Source of the DNA: CAVXZE01 sp964615365
Lineage (GTDB): Bacteria; Myxococcota_A; UBA9160; UBA6930
Assembly: GCA_964615365.1 (NCBI GenBank)
Contig: CAZTOU010000013.1
Span: forward strand, 53,693 to 117,692
DNA length: 64,000 nt
Direction: 5' to 3'
The position numbers and the translations under genes are program-made. Of the stretch, positions 18,165-26,856 are shown in pieces (within the stretch, counting starts at the first letter, position 1; each line of letters opens with the position of its first letter). Under the pieces are notes generated by a model. That model was given only the letters and a program-made list of their open reading frames with translations, did no database searches and was not told the origin of the DNA.

Positions 18165-19339
18165 GCGTTGTCAACGACACGTCCCGACGGCGGGTACTCG
18201 ACGCACTCGAGCGTCGCGAGCCCGACCAGATCCCGTTCGATCTCGGCAGCTCGATCGAGACGGGGGTTACCACGCAGGCCTATCAGGCGCTGATCGAGCA
18301 CCTCGGTCTGACCGAGGAGCCGGACGAGACGCTCCCCAATCTCTTCCTCACCGCCGGCGGCTTCGCGCAGATTCCCGAGAACATCCTCCGAGAGCTGAAG
18401 GTGGACGTTCGAGGCACTCTCGTCCAGCTCCCGTCCGAGCCGGAGCCAGAAATCGGGTTCGAGAATGAGACCACCTTGGTGTATCACGACGAGTGGGGCA
18501 TCAAGTGGGCAAAGCCGCCGTCGAGCCTGTACATGGACCCCGTCGGGCCCCCTCTCCCGGGCGAACTCACGGCCGAGCGACTCGCCAATCATCCGTGGCC
18601 GAGCCCCGACCAGGAGGGCAGGTACATCGGAATTCGCGAAGAGGGCGAACGCCTCCGCAGTACGGGCTGCGCCGTGATGTTCAGCCTCTACGGTCTCGGG
18701 ATCTTCGACATGGCGACGATGATTCACGGGTTCGAAGACACCCTCATGGACCTGGCGGCCAACCCGACCGCGATGGAGGATCTATTCGATCGAATCACCG
18801 AGTTTCAGATGCGGATGTGGACGAACGTCCTGGAGACCCTGGGGGAGAACATCGACGTCTGTCTCCACAGCGACGACCTCGGCAGTCAGAACACCTCGAT
18901 CATGTCGCCCGACATGTACCGCAGGCTCTTGAAGCCGCGCCACGCCGAGCTCTTCTCACACATCAAGAAGAGCGCAAAGACGGATGTCAAGCTCCTGCTG
19001 CACTCCTGCGGCAGTGTGCGCTCCTTGATTCCCGATCTCATCGAGACTGGAATCGACGCTCTCAACCCCATCCAGGTCGGCGCCCAGAACATGGATACCA
19101 AGGTACTCAAGCGGGAATTCGGATCCGAGCTCAGCTTCTGGGGCGGCGGGATCGACACCCAGAAGATCCTCCCCCGCGGCTCCGTATCCGAGGTCAAGGA
19201 GGAGGTGAAGCGCCGCATCGACGACCTCGCGCCGGGTGGCGGCTTCGTGTTCGCGGCGGTCCACAACATCCAGCCCGACGTGCCGCCGGAGAACATCCAG
19301 GCGATGTGGGAGGCCTTCCAGGAACACTGCGGCTACTGA
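18161..19339 (+). CDS. Uroporphyrinogen decarboxylase (URO-D)/MtaA-type family protein
   Basis: A 392-residue TIM-barrel protein of the URO-D superfamily, whose MtaA/MtbA branch transfers methyl groups from corrinoid proteins to thiols. It opens with RRRVLDALERREPDQIPFDLG, typical of the methyltransferase-like branch, and carries HSDDLGSQNTSIMSP, LLLHSCGSVRSLIPDLIE and DALNPIQVGA; the His-x(n)-Cys pair around LLHSCG is where the zinc site of MtaA-like enzymes lies. It overlaps the PAS gene by four bases (ATGA) and follows GGGGGACCGG. With the MttB-type gene 6 kb upstream this suggests a methyl-transfer pathway, although the two are separated by redox genes. The role as methyltransferase rather than decarboxylase is inference. 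Confidence 0.92.
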   Translation: MSVVNDTSRRRVLDALERREPDQIPFDLGSSIETGVTTQAYQALIEHLGLTEEPDETLPNLFLTAGGFAQIPENILRELKVDVRGTLVQLPSEPEPEIGFENETTLVYHDEWGIKWAKPPSSLYMDPVGPPLPGELTAERLANHPWPSPDQEGRYIGIREEGERLRSTGCAVMFSLYGLGIFDMATMIHGFEDTLMDLAANPTAMEDLFDRITEFQMRMWTNVLETLGENIDVCLHSDDLGSQNTSIMSPDMYRRLLKPRHAELFSHIKKSAKTDVKLLLHSCGSVRSLIPDLIETGIDALNPIQVGAQNMDTKVLKREFGSELSFWGGGIDTQKILPRGSVSEVKEEVKRRIDDLAPGGGFVFAAVHNIQPDVPPENIQAMWEAFQEHCGY

Positions 19340-19360
19340 GCTCTCCGGGGGACCTCCAGC

Positions 19361-19987
19361 TCAGGCGCTCAGTGTGGCTTGAAGCCGCTCCTTGAAGCGC
19401 CGATGCATGTCCTCGGTCTGGAAGCCCTCGGGTTCGATCAGCCACTGGAGGCCGAGGCCGAAGAGCGCGCCGCAGAACTGGATCGCCTCGGCGTTCGCAT
19501 TGGCGTCGCTCCGCACCGTGCCCGAGGCGATGCCCTCCTCGAGGATGCGTCGGATCCGATCCCGATGGCCGAGCAGGTCTTCGATGGCCGCGTCGCGCAT
19601 CGGCGAGTCGGCGATCAAGGACTGGAACCAGAGCACGTAGAGCGCGCGGGCCATCCGCGGGTTCTCGTCGGCGAATCTTCTGTGCGCGTCCGTGAACGCG
19701 AAGAGTGCTTCGACGCCGCCCCGCTCACGGAGCGCCGGCTCGACGAGCTCCCGCATCTTCTCCCCTATCCAGCGGATCGCCCGCGCGAACAGGTCGGCCT
19801 TGGAGCCGAAGAGATGGGTGGGGAGCCCGCGGCTGTAGCCGGCAGCCTCGCCGATGGCCGCCAGCGTGGTCTTCTCGTAGCCGAGCTCGCCCATCAGCGC
19901 GACCGCTGCTTCCAGCGTTCGCCTCTCCGAGAGTGCGCTGCGGTCGGCCTGTGTGAGTCGGTTGGAGCTGGCGGCTCCGGATCGCAA
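19361..19987 (-). CDS. TetR-family transcriptional regulator
   Basis: A 208-residue repressor with an N-terminal helix-turn-helix (TTLAAIGEAAGYSRGLPTHLFGSKADLF) and a helical ligand-binding C-terminal domain. I place the start at TTG 19987, because a perfect AAAGGAGG lies five bases upstream; a longer frame from ATG 20041 has no ribosome site and would add 18 residues. It is transcribed divergently from the flavoenzyme gene at 20203, and an AT-rich segment with inverted repeats lies between them. The likely role is control of that flavoenzyme/SCP2 operon, with a lipid-like or acyl-CoA ligand as a guess. Its 3' end lies 22 bases from the URO-D gene, convergent. Confidence 0.88.
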   Translation of the reverse strand: MRSGAASSNRLTQADRSALSERRTLEAAVALMGELGYEKTTLAAIGEAAGYSRGLPTHLFGSKADLFARAIRWIGEKMRELVEPALRERGGVEALFAFTDAHRRFADENPRMARALYVLWFQSLIADSPMRDAAIEDLLGHRDRIRRILEEGIASGTVRSDANANAEAIQFCGALFGLGLQWLIEPEGFQTEDMHRRFKERLQATLSA

Positions 19988-20029
19988 GGCATCCTCCTTT
20001 CTGCCGGGCGAGCCCTTGGATCCATCTCC

Positions 20030-20160
20030 TGCGGATGACAAAGCTTGCTAGTGACAAAGAATAAAATGTAATACGGTTCAATATTATCTCATAAGAGACT
20101 GTTATTGCAAGAGAAAAAATTCTTGTCAAAGACAAGTAATTTGCCGTAAAATGGCAGGGC
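20030..20160. promoter_or_regulatory. AT-rich divergent promoter/operator for the TetR gene and flavoenzyme operon
   Basis: This stretch is strikingly A+T rich in an otherwise ~66% G+C window. A perfect inverted repeat CTTGTC-AAA-GACAAG lies at 20122-20136. TGACAAAG occurs at 20036-20043 and 20052-20059, with related TGTCAAAG at 20124-20131. A sigma-70-like promoter for the plus-strand operon can be drawn: TTGTCA (20123-20128), 18-base spacer, TAAAAT (20147-20152). The inverted repeat overlaps the -35 element, as expected for repression by the adjacent TetR protein. Binding is inferred. Confidence 0.5.
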
Positions 20161-20202
20161 TCAGGATCGTTTTGAGGGAATCTCGACTGTGAGGAGACGC
20201 CC

Positions 20203-21792
20203 ATGGCGGATGCGACCTACGACGCGGTGATCATCGGAGCCGGCCACAACGGTCTGGCCCTCGGCACCTATCTCGCCAAGAGCGGCCTGGAGGTCGCCAT
20301 CTTCGAGAAGCGGGCGGAGGAGGGCGGCGGGCTCTGCACCGAGGAGCTCACCCGGCCCGGCTTCCTGCACAACGTCCACTGCAACTACCACACCCTGGTC
20401 GGCGTCTCTCCCGTCTACCGCGATCTCGAGCTCGAGAAGCACGGGCTCCGCTACGAGAAGCCCGAGGTGCAGATGGGGTCGGTGTTCGACGACGGGACCG
20501 CGCTGACCATCCACCAGGACCTCGACAAGACCTGCGCCTCGATCGCGCGTATCTCGCAGAAGGACGCCGACACCTTCCGGCGCCTCTTCGAAGAGACCAA
20601 GGGGTACATGGACCTGATCCTGACCACCCTGATGTTCACACCCCCGCTCTCGATGAACGACATCACCAAGGCGCTGGTCGCCTGGGGGGTGGAGGACAAG
20701 GCCGAGTTCCTGAGCGTCCACCTGCGACGGCTGGCGATCAACGATTTTCTGGACCAGCACTTCGAGAACGACAAGGTGAAGGCGCACATCGCCTTCCACG
20801 CCTCGCTGGGCGGCTACAGCACCGACCGCAAGGGCCTGGCGGTCACCCTGCCGCTGCTGGTGGGGAAGATCGACAACTGGCACGTCTGCGTGGGGGGATC
20901 CCACGCACTCGCCCACGCTCTCTGGGAGGGCTTCGCCCAGGCCGGCGGCCGCGTCTTCCTCCAGCACGGTGTCGATCGCATCCTGGTGGAGGACGGCAAG
21001 GCAGTGGGTGTCCAGTTGGAGGGCGGCGCGCAGGTCCGCGCGCGCCAACTGGTGGCCAGCTCCATCAACCTGGAGCAGACCTTCGGGAAGATGCTGGACC
21101 CCAGCGTGTTGCCCGATGGCTTCGCGAAGGCGGCCGAGGCGTCGCCACACATGGACTGGTCCTACTTCAGCGTCCACCTCGCCATGACGCGGCCCCCCGA
21201 GTACAAGGCGGCGCAGTTCGATCCGGACATCGACAAGGCGTGGGTGGTCAACGTGGGCTACGACAGCCCGGAGGCGATCAACAAACACTGGGAGGCGATT
21301 CGCTCCGGCAAGCTTCCCAGCGCCTGCCCGAACGCGGCGGTCAACTCGCTGTTCGATCCCACCGATGCGCCCGAGGGCCACTACACCGGGCTGCTTCGCC
21401 ACTACGCGCCCTACAGCCTGAATCCCGGGGGCCCCGAGGCGTGGGATCAGATGGCCAAGGAATTCGCGGTCAGCTGCATCGAGAAGTGGCAGGAGGCGGC
21501 GCCCAACCTGAAGAACGGCGCCATTCTCGACTGGGCGACCTACTCGCCGGCCGACATCAGCCGGCGCATCGCCAACATGGTGCAGGGCGACTGGATGGGG
21601 GGCCTGATCGATCTGGACAACATGCTGGACCAGAGGCCGTTCCCGGATCTCTCCCAGTACGCGGCGCCGGTCGAGAAGCTCTACATGTGCGGGGCGACGC
21701 AGCACCCGCACGGGTTCATCACCTTCGCACCGGCGTACAACGCGCTGCAGGTGATCGCCGACGACTACGACCTGGACCGTTGGTGGAGGTAG
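20203..21792 (+). CDS. Phytoene desaturase-like NAD(P)/FAD-dependent oxidoreductase
   Basis: A 529-residue flavoprotein of the phytoene dehydrogenase family. The FAD site is DAVIIGAGHNGLALGTYLAKSG followed by IFEKRAEEGGGLCTEE, and the C-terminal FAD loop is LYMCGATQHPHGFITFAPAYNA. The GHNGL variant of the dinucleotide motif is shared with the enzymes at 22295 and, as GPNG, at 57983 and 59698, marking a subfamily distinct from carotenoid enzymes. ATG 20203 has GAGGAG upstream. It heads an operon: an SCP2-like tail-anchored protein starts four bases after its stop, then a paralogue and another SCP2 protein. A lipid or hydrophobic substrate is inferred from these partners. Confidence 0.92.
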   Translation: MADATYDAVIIGAGHNGLALGTYLAKSGLEVAIFEKRAEEGGGLCTEELTRPGFLHNVHCNYHTLVGVSPVYRDLELEKHGLRYEKPEVQMGSVFDDGTALTIHQDLDKTCASIARISQKDADTFRRLFEETKGYMDLILTTLMFTPPLSMNDITKALVAWGVEDKAEFLSVHLRRLAINDFLDQHFENDKVKAHIAFHASLGGYSTDRKGLAVTLPLLVGKIDNWHVCVGGSHALAHALWEGFAQAGGRVFLQHGVDRILVEDGKAVGVQLEGGAQVRARQLVASSINLEQTFGKMLDPSVLPDGFAKAAEASPHMDWSYFSVHLAMTRPPEYKAAQFDPDIDKAWVVNVGYDSPEAINKHWEAIRSGKLPSACPNAAVNSLFDPTDAPEGHYTGLLRHYAPYSLNPGGPEAWDQMAKEFAVSCIEKWQEAAPNLKNGAILDWATYSPADISRRIANMVQGDWMGGLIDLDNMLDQRPFPDLSQYAAPVEKLYMCGATQHPHGFITFAPAYNALQVIADDYDLDRWWR

Positions 21793-21796
21793 CGGC

Positions 21797-22282
21797 TTGG
21801 AGGCCCTTCCCGTTCGAGTGCGAGTGGCCGATGGGGCCGAGAGCGGTCTCGCCCACATCGTCCACCAGTACCTGGAGCAGAGCCTGGAGGAGTCCGAGTC
21901 GAGGCGGCGACGGGCGCGGGGTCTGCGCGGACGGGTGGCGATGACGGCCTCGGACCACGAGGTGACGGTGACCCTCGACTTCCGAGGCGAGGAGATCGTC
22001 ATCTTCGATGGCGCGCAGGAGCCGCTGCAGGCCTCGATCGCGGGGCCCAACATGGCCCTGGTGGGGCTGCTCCAGGGCGAGGGGAATCCGCTCCTGGAGC
22101 ACCTTCGGGGCCGGCTTCGGGTCCGCTCCAGCCTGCGCAAGCCCTTTTTCCCGCTTCAGGTCCACAACCTGATGAAGCTGTCGCCGGAAGAGAGCGGCCA
22201 GCGGAGATCCCGACGCTACCTGTGGGTAGGCGGGGTCGTCGCGGTCACGGCGGCAGCGCTGTTTCTTCTCGTGCGCTCGTGA
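21797..22282 (+). CDS. SCP2-like lipid-binding protein with C-terminal membrane anchor
   Basis: A 161-residue protein. The central part (about residues 55-115) has the SCP2 sterol-carrier pattern: a beta-strand set VTVTLDFRGEEIVIFDG followed by an amphipathic ASIAGPNMALVGLLQGEG segment. The C-terminus is a single hydrophobic helix YLWVGGVVAVTAAALFLLV, so the protein is probably membrane tail-anchored with the lipid pocket facing the cytoplasm. An Arg-rich stretch (SRRRRARGLRGR) precedes the domain. Start TTG 21797 lies seven bases after GGAGG and four bases after the flavoenzyme stop. I infer presentation of a hydrophobic substrate to the flavoenzymes on either side. The family call is moderate. 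Confidence 0.62.
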   Translation: MEALPVRVRVADGAESGLAHIVHQYLEQSLEESESRRRRARGLRGRVAMTASDHEVTVTLDFRGEEIVIFDGAQEPLQASIAGPNMALVGLLQGEGNPLLEHLRGRLRVRSSLRKPFFPLQVHNLMKLSPEESGQRRSRRYLWVGGVVAVTAAALFLLVRS

Positions 22283-22294
22283 CGGAGGTTGAAG

Positions 22295-23881
22295 ATGTCG
22301 GACGCTAACTACGACGCGGTGCTGATCGGCGGCGGCCACAACGGACTCTGCGCGGCCGCCTATCTGGCCCGGGCGGGTCTCAAGGTGGGCGTGTTCGAGA
22401 GTCGACACGAGGAGGCGGGGGCCGTCCATACCTCGGAGGCCACGGTGCCCGGCTTCTGGCACAACCTCCATGCCCAGTACATGGAGTTCATCGACTACAT
22501 GCCCTTCTACCACGACTTCGATCTCCCGAAGTTCGGGGCGCGCATGATCAAGCCGGAGTGCCAGGTCGGGATGACCTTTGCCGACGGGAGGCCGCCGCTG
22601 CTGATCTATCTGCCGGAGCTGGAGGAGAAGACCCACGCCAGCATCGCCGTTCACTCGAAGCACGACGCCGACCGTTTCACCGAGATCCGGCGCAAGGTGA
22701 TGGCAAAGGATCAGTACATCGCAGCGCTGATCTACCGGCCTCGCGACGGCGACAAGGCGCGAGAAGAGCTCCTGAAGCTGTGGATCGACCTCGGCTTCGA
22801 GCTGGGCGACATGCAGAAGACGGTGAAGGAGCTGATCGACGAGAGCTTCGAGAGCACCGAGCTGCGGGGGACCCTCTACCGGCAGGCCCTCGAGTGGGGT
22901 GTCGACCCGCACAAGGGCAACGGTGTCTCCTTCGTCATCTGCACCATCTGGCTCTGCGCGATGCACTACATGTCGGTGGGCGGAACCCACATGCTGGGCC
23001 ACGCCATGGCCAGCGCCGCGCTCAACGCGGGCGTGGATCTCCGCTACAACCACCGGGTCCGCCGCATCCTGATGCAGGGCGATCGGGCCTCCGGGATCGA
23101 GCTGACCGACGGACGCCAGATCGAGGCGAAGATCGTGGTCTCGAACCTCGACGTGCAGCAGACCTGCGTCGATCTCCTCGGTGAGGGCAATGCCGACCAG
23201 GAGGTCCTCGACTTCATCGACAACTGGCGCTTCGGTCCCGAGCACTGCCTGGGGACGCCGTCGTTTGCCCTCCACGAGCCCCCCGACTACAAGTCGGCCC
23301 GGCACGATCCCGACATCAACCGCTGCTTCTACACGATCGTCGGGTACGAGACGGCAGAGGAAGTGTCCGAGTACATCCTCGACGCGATGGAGAATCGGAT
23401 CCCGAAGCTGCCCGCTGCGGGCATCTGGGTGAACACGCTCTGGGATCCGACCCAGGCGCCGCCCGGCAAGCACTCCATGAACGGCTGGTACTTCTTCCCC
23501 CAGGCATCGGCTCTGACCCCGGCCGAGTGGGAGGAGGTGAAGCAGACCTACAACGGCCGTTTCCTGGCGCTCTGGGAGAAGTACGCACCCAACATGACGC
23601 GCGCCAACGTGATCGCCGACGCCCTCTACACGCCCTACGAGATCGAGAAGGAGATGGGCATGCGGGAGGGAGACTTCGGCCACGGGCGCCAGAAAGAGAG
23701 TACCCTGGACCTGACCGCGGTCGGGTCGCGAGACATTGGCTGGACCCGGACCGGTACCGAGGGGCTCTATCTCTGCGCGGGCAACGGCGTCAGCGCCGGG
23801 CCCGGCTACACGGCCTTCAAGTCGATCGCGGAGGACTACGACCTTCCCAAGATCTGGGAACGAGACGACCGCATCTACTGA
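22295..23881 (+). CDS. Phytoene desaturase-like NAD(P)/FAD-dependent oxidoreductase (paralogue)
   Basis: A 528-residue flavoprotein related to its neighbour at 20203. The FAD motif is AVLIGGGHNGLCAAAYLARAG then VFESRHEEAGAVHTSE, with C-terminal LYLCAGNGVSAGPGYTAFKS. The middle region contains paired Trp/Tyr-rich segments common to this subfamily. ATG 22295 has GGAGG six bases upstream; the TTG at 22289 is inside that site. It follows the tail-anchored SCP2-like gene by 12 bases and is followed by another SCP2-type gene after 17 bases. The two flavoproteins may act as a hetero-oligomer or on successive steps; this is inference from gene order. Confidence 0.92.
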   Translation: MSDANYDAVLIGGGHNGLCAAAYLARAGLKVGVFESRHEEAGAVHTSEATVPGFWHNLHAQYMEFIDYMPFYHDFDLPKFGARMIKPECQVGMTFADGRPPLLIYLPELEEKTHASIAVHSKHDADRFTEIRRKVMAKDQYIAALIYRPRDGDKAREELLKLWIDLGFELGDMQKTVKELIDESFESTELRGTLYRQALEWGVDPHKGNGVSFVICTIWLCAMHYMSVGGTHMLGHAMASAALNAGVDLRYNHRVRRILMQGDRASGIELTDGRQIEAKIVVSNLDVQQTCVDLLGEGNADQEVLDFIDNWRFGPEHCLGTPSFALHEPPDYKSARHDPDINRCFYTIVGYETAEEVSEYILDAMENRIPKLPAAGIWVNTLWDPTQAPPGKHSMNGWYFFPQASALTPAEWEEVKQTYNGRFLALWEKYAPNMTRANVIADALYTPYEIEKEMGMREGDFGHGRQKESTLDLTAVGSRDIGWTRTGTEGLYLCAGNGVSAGPGYTAFKSIAEDYDLPKIWERDDRIY

Positions 23882-23898
23882 GCTGCTGAGGGAAGATC

Positions 23899-24351
23899 AT
23901 GCCCGACATCTACACGAACGCGTGGTACGACGAGCTGAAGGATCTGCTCAACCGCAACCCCGAGATGGAGAAGAGCGCGCCGAAGGGACCGCTCAAGGTG
24001 CTCGGCGTGTTGTTCGGCGACGGTCGCTCCCCCTACCTGGGCGACGGAGAGCAGCGCCTCTTCGTCGTGCTCCTGGACGACGGGAAGTGCACGGAATACT
24101 ACGAGGTGGACGAGTCGCCGCCCCGCAAGGAGTTCGACTTCATCTTCGAGATTCCCGCCGGAATCTTCGAGGAGGTAGCGGCGGGTCAGGTCGACCCGGT
24201 GGCGGCCGGCCTCAAGGGCACCATCAAGATCAGCGGCGACATGCGCATCCTGATCAAGCACGCCGACCTGGTCAACGTCGTGCAAGACGTCTACCAGCGC
24301 GAGGTGAAGACCACCTGGCCGAACGGCCAGCCGCCGTACGCGAGCGCCTAG
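23899..24351 (+). CDS. SCP2 sterol-transfer family protein
   Basis: A 150-residue soluble protein resembling SCP2 sterol-transfer domain proteins. It starts with YTNAWYDELKDLLNRNPEMEKSAPKGP, has strands FVVLLDDGKCTEYYEV and FDFIFEIPAGIFEEV, and a final KGTIKISGDMRILIKHADLV with the pocket-lining pattern typical of bacterial SCP2 proteins. It would bind or transfer a hydrophobic molecule in the cytoplasm. ATG 23899 has GAGGGAAG upstream. It closes the four-gene flavoenzyme/SCP2 operon controlled by the divergent TetR. No membrane segment is present, unlike the other SCP2-like protein in the operon. Confidence 0.77.
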   Translation: MPDIYTNAWYDELKDLLNRNPEMEKSAPKGPLKVLGVLFGDGRSPYLGDGEQRLFVVLLDDGKCTEYYEVDESPPRKEFDFIFEIPAGIFEEVAAGQVDPVAAGLKGTIKISGDMRILIKHADLVNVVQDVYQREVKTTWPNGQPPYASA

Positions 24352-24588
24352 CTACGTCGGAGGGCTGAGCCCCAAGGTCAGGAGCCCCCTCGGCAAGCGC
24401 CCGGCGTTGGCCCCGCGGGAATCCGGGCGAGCAGCTCTTCTCGTCTCCGCAGCGCCAGAGAGCGCGCCGATTCTGCCGCCGTTTCCCTGCGGCAGCGAGA
24501 TGATTCCCCTTGCCAGCAGTCGGTTATGCTAATCAGGCAAGTGCCGCGCAGGGACTCCGGTAACGCCGAGTCCCGATGGGAGTTCGCG

Positions 24589-26472
24589 ATGATCAAAGGA
24601 TACGCCGGACGCATTCTCGAGGTGGACCTCCGGAACCGGAGCTTCACCTTCGAGCCGCTCGACGAGGAGATCGCCCGCCTCTACATCGGTGGGAAGGGCT
24701 ACGGGACGCGACTGCTCTACGACCGGACCGAGTCCGGGATCGATCCCCTGGGTCCCGACAATCCGCTCATCTTCGCCACGGGTCCCCTGAACGGATCGGT
24801 TGCGCCGCAGTCCAACCGCTTCGCGGTGGTGTGCAAGAGCCCGCTGACGGGAGGAATCGGCAATGCCACCAGCGGTGGCTCCTTTGCCTACGGCATGAAG
24901 AGGGCCGGCATCGACATCCTGATCGTCGTGAACCAGTCCGAGAGGCCGGTCCGCCTCGAGATCGACGGAGACGCCGACCGGGTCGCGTTCATCGACGCCG
25001 GAGATCTCTGGGGAAAGGGTACCTACGAGACCCAGGAGATCCTCGGCAAGAAGAAGTACAACGCCGTGATCGGACCGGCGGGAGAGAACCAGGTTCTCTT
25101 CGCGGGAGTCGTTTCGGGGGAGCGCATCGCGGGACGCACCGGCACGGGTGCGGTGATGGGGTCCAAGCGCCTCAAGGCCGTCACCGTGGCGGGCTCGCGG
25201 AAGCTGGAGATGGACGACCCGGAGAAGTTCAAGGAGTACACCAAGGAGGTCCGCGAGATCTTCAAGGAGCATCCGGTTCTCGGCGAGAGCATGAAGCGGT
25301 ACGGCACCGCGAACATCGTCAACACCACCAACGCCCGCAACATCATCCCGACTCGCAACTTCAAGTACGGCCACTTCCAGGACGCCATGAAGATCTCCGG
25401 CGAGTACATGGAGGATCACGGGCTGGTCGGGATCAAGTCGAGCTGCCTCCACTGCCCGGTGACGTGCGGCCGCGAGGTCGAGGTCGAGGGTGTCGGGAGG
25501 GTCAAGGGACCCGAGTACGAGACACTGGCCCTGATGGGCACCAACCTGGAGATCGGTGACCTGAAGAAGGTCTCCGAGTGGAACTACCACGCCGACGATC
25601 AGGGCATGGATACGATCAGCCTGGGCGCGACACTCAGCTTTGCCATGGAGCTACAAGAACGCGGCCTCCTGGATGCGGGTCTCGCTTTCGGTGACCCCGC
25701 CGGGGTGACCGAGATGATCCTCGACATCGGTCACCGCAGGGGTTTGGGCAACGATCTGGCCGACGGTGTCAAACGGATGAGCGAGAAGTACGGCGGGGCG
25801 GAGTTCGCCATGCACGTCAAGGGTCTGGAGCTCTCCGCCTACGATCCGCGAGGTTCCTTCGCCCAGGGCGTGGAGTACGCGACCACCAACCGGGGTGGCT
25901 GTCACGTCCAGGGCGCCAGCTTGTACATGGAGTCGGTGGGCCCCCTCACCATCAATCCTCAGAATCTGAAGCTCAAGGCCGATCTCCCCATCGTTCAGCA
26001 GAATTTGGCCTGCGCGATCAACTCGATGGTGCTCTGCATGTTCACCACCTACGGAATCATCCCGAAGGCGGTTCACAACATGGATCCGAAGTCCCTCAAG
26101 TACAGGACGATCGCGGCCATCTTCGAGAACCTCGGACCCCTCTTCCGCATCTCCATGAGCATGAAGGGGAAGCCGATGTTCTGGTACGAGAAGTGGCTGA
26201 CCTACATCACCGGGGAGGCCTGCTCTGGCGGGCACCTGCAGGAGATCGGCGCGCGCATCTTCAATCTCGAACGCATCTACAATCTGCGCGAGGGTTTCGC
26301 GGCCAGGGACGACACCCTTCCCCATCGGTATCTTCACGAGCCGACCTTCGACCACATGAGCTCCGGTCATCCCCTGGATCAGCTCCTGCCGCGTTACTAC
26401 AAGAACCGCGGCTGGAATTCCGAGGGGGTGCCGACGAAGCGAACCCTGGAGAAGCTGCAGGTCAGGGTCTAG
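24589..26472 (+). CDS. Aldehyde:ferredoxin oxidoreductase family tungsten/molybdenum enzyme
   Basis: A 627-residue tungstopterin enzyme of the AOR family, which oxidises aldehydes to carboxylates with ferredoxin or, in related groups, reduces acids or benzoyl-CoA (BamB). The N-terminal domain shows the standard YIGGKGYGTRLLYD and ATGPLNGSVAPQSNR. Three 4Fe-4S cysteines appear as CLHCPVTC (Cys286, 289, 293), and a fourth candidate lies in INSMVLCMF. The two pterin-binding regions are recognisable. ATG 24589 has GGGAG upstream; longer in-frame starts are not needed. A MoaD-like carrier follows 86 bases downstream, as in many AOR loci. Sequence looks nearer ordinary AOR than BamB. Oxygen-sensitive, cytoplasmic. 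Confidence 0.95.
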   Translation: MIKGYAGRILEVDLRNRSFTFEPLDEEIARLYIGGKGYGTRLLYDRTESGIDPLGPDNPLIFATGPLNGSVAPQSNRFAVVCKSPLTGGIGNATSGGSFAYGMKRAGIDILIVVNQSERPVRLEIDGDADRVAFIDAGDLWGKGTYETQEILGKKKYNAVIGPAGENQVLFAGVVSGERIAGRTGTGAVMGSKRLKAVTVAGSRKLEMDDPEKFKEYTKEVREIFKEHPVLGESMKRYGTANIVNTTNARNIIPTRNFKYGHFQDAMKISGEYMEDHGLVGIKSSCLHCPVTCGREVEVEGVGRVKGPEYETLALMGTNLEIGDLKKVSEWNYHADDQGMDTISLGATLSFAMELQERGLLDAGLAFGDPAGVTEMILDIGHRRGLGNDLADGVKRMSEKYGGAEFAMHVKGLELSAYDPRGSFAQGVEYATTNRGGCHVQGASLYMESVGPLTINPQNLKLKADLPIVQQNLACAINSMVLCMFTTYGIIPKAVHNMDPKSLKYRTIAAIFENLGPLFRISMSMKGKPMFWYEKWLTYITGEACSGGHLQEIGARIFNLERIYNLREGFAARDDTLPHRYLHEPTFDHMSSGHPLDQLLPRYYKNRGWNSEGVPTKRTLEKLQVRV

Positions 26473-26558
26473 GAACCGCCGCGGCTCCGGTCCGCCGGAG
26501 GCGCTCGACGAATCAGGTCTCTCGAGAGGCCCGCGGGCCAACCGAAAGGATTCCGAGA

Positions 26559-26822
26559 ATGAGCATCACGGTGGAGCTGACCTACGACATGAGCAAGGCG
26601 CTTGGCGTGCAGCGCATCGAGGTGGAGGACGCCCCGACCGTCGCAGACGCCGTGCGGCTTGCCGAGGCCCGGTTCGGTGAGTGTGAGGAGAGCTTCGAGA
26701 AGCTGACCCGCGTGGCGGCGGTGGCGGTCAACGGCGTCCTCATCAATCACCGGAAGGGCATGAAGACCCGTCTCGCCGACGGCGACACGGTGACCTTTCT
26801 CAAGGCCGCGTCCGGGGGCTGA
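26559..26822 (+). CDS. MoaD/ThiS-like sulfur carrier
   Basis: An 87-residue beta-grasp protein of the MoaD/ThiS family. It ends with the essential Gly-Gly (KAASGG), the site of adenylation and thiocarboxylation, and has the penultimate family segment LADGDTVTFL. Such proteins donate sulfur to the dithiolene of molybdopterin. Located right after an AOR gene, it probably serves assembly of that enzyme's tungstopterin, as AOR-linked MoaD copies are common. ATG 26559 has GAAAGGA nine bases upstream. Its end is 34 bases from the convergent SDR gene. Confidence 0.87.
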   Translation: MSITVELTYDMSKALGVQRIEVEDAPTVADAVRLAEARFGECEESFEKLTRVAAVAVNGVLINHRKGMKTRLADGDTVTFLKAASGG

Positions 26823-26856
26823 GTGACGCTCTGGGTCCGCGGGCCGTTCCTTCCCG

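Noticed and set aside
24589..26472. Calling the AOR gene BamB (class II benzoyl-CoA reductase)
   Set aside because: N-terminal and central segments look like ordinary AOR, and BamC-I partners are absent.
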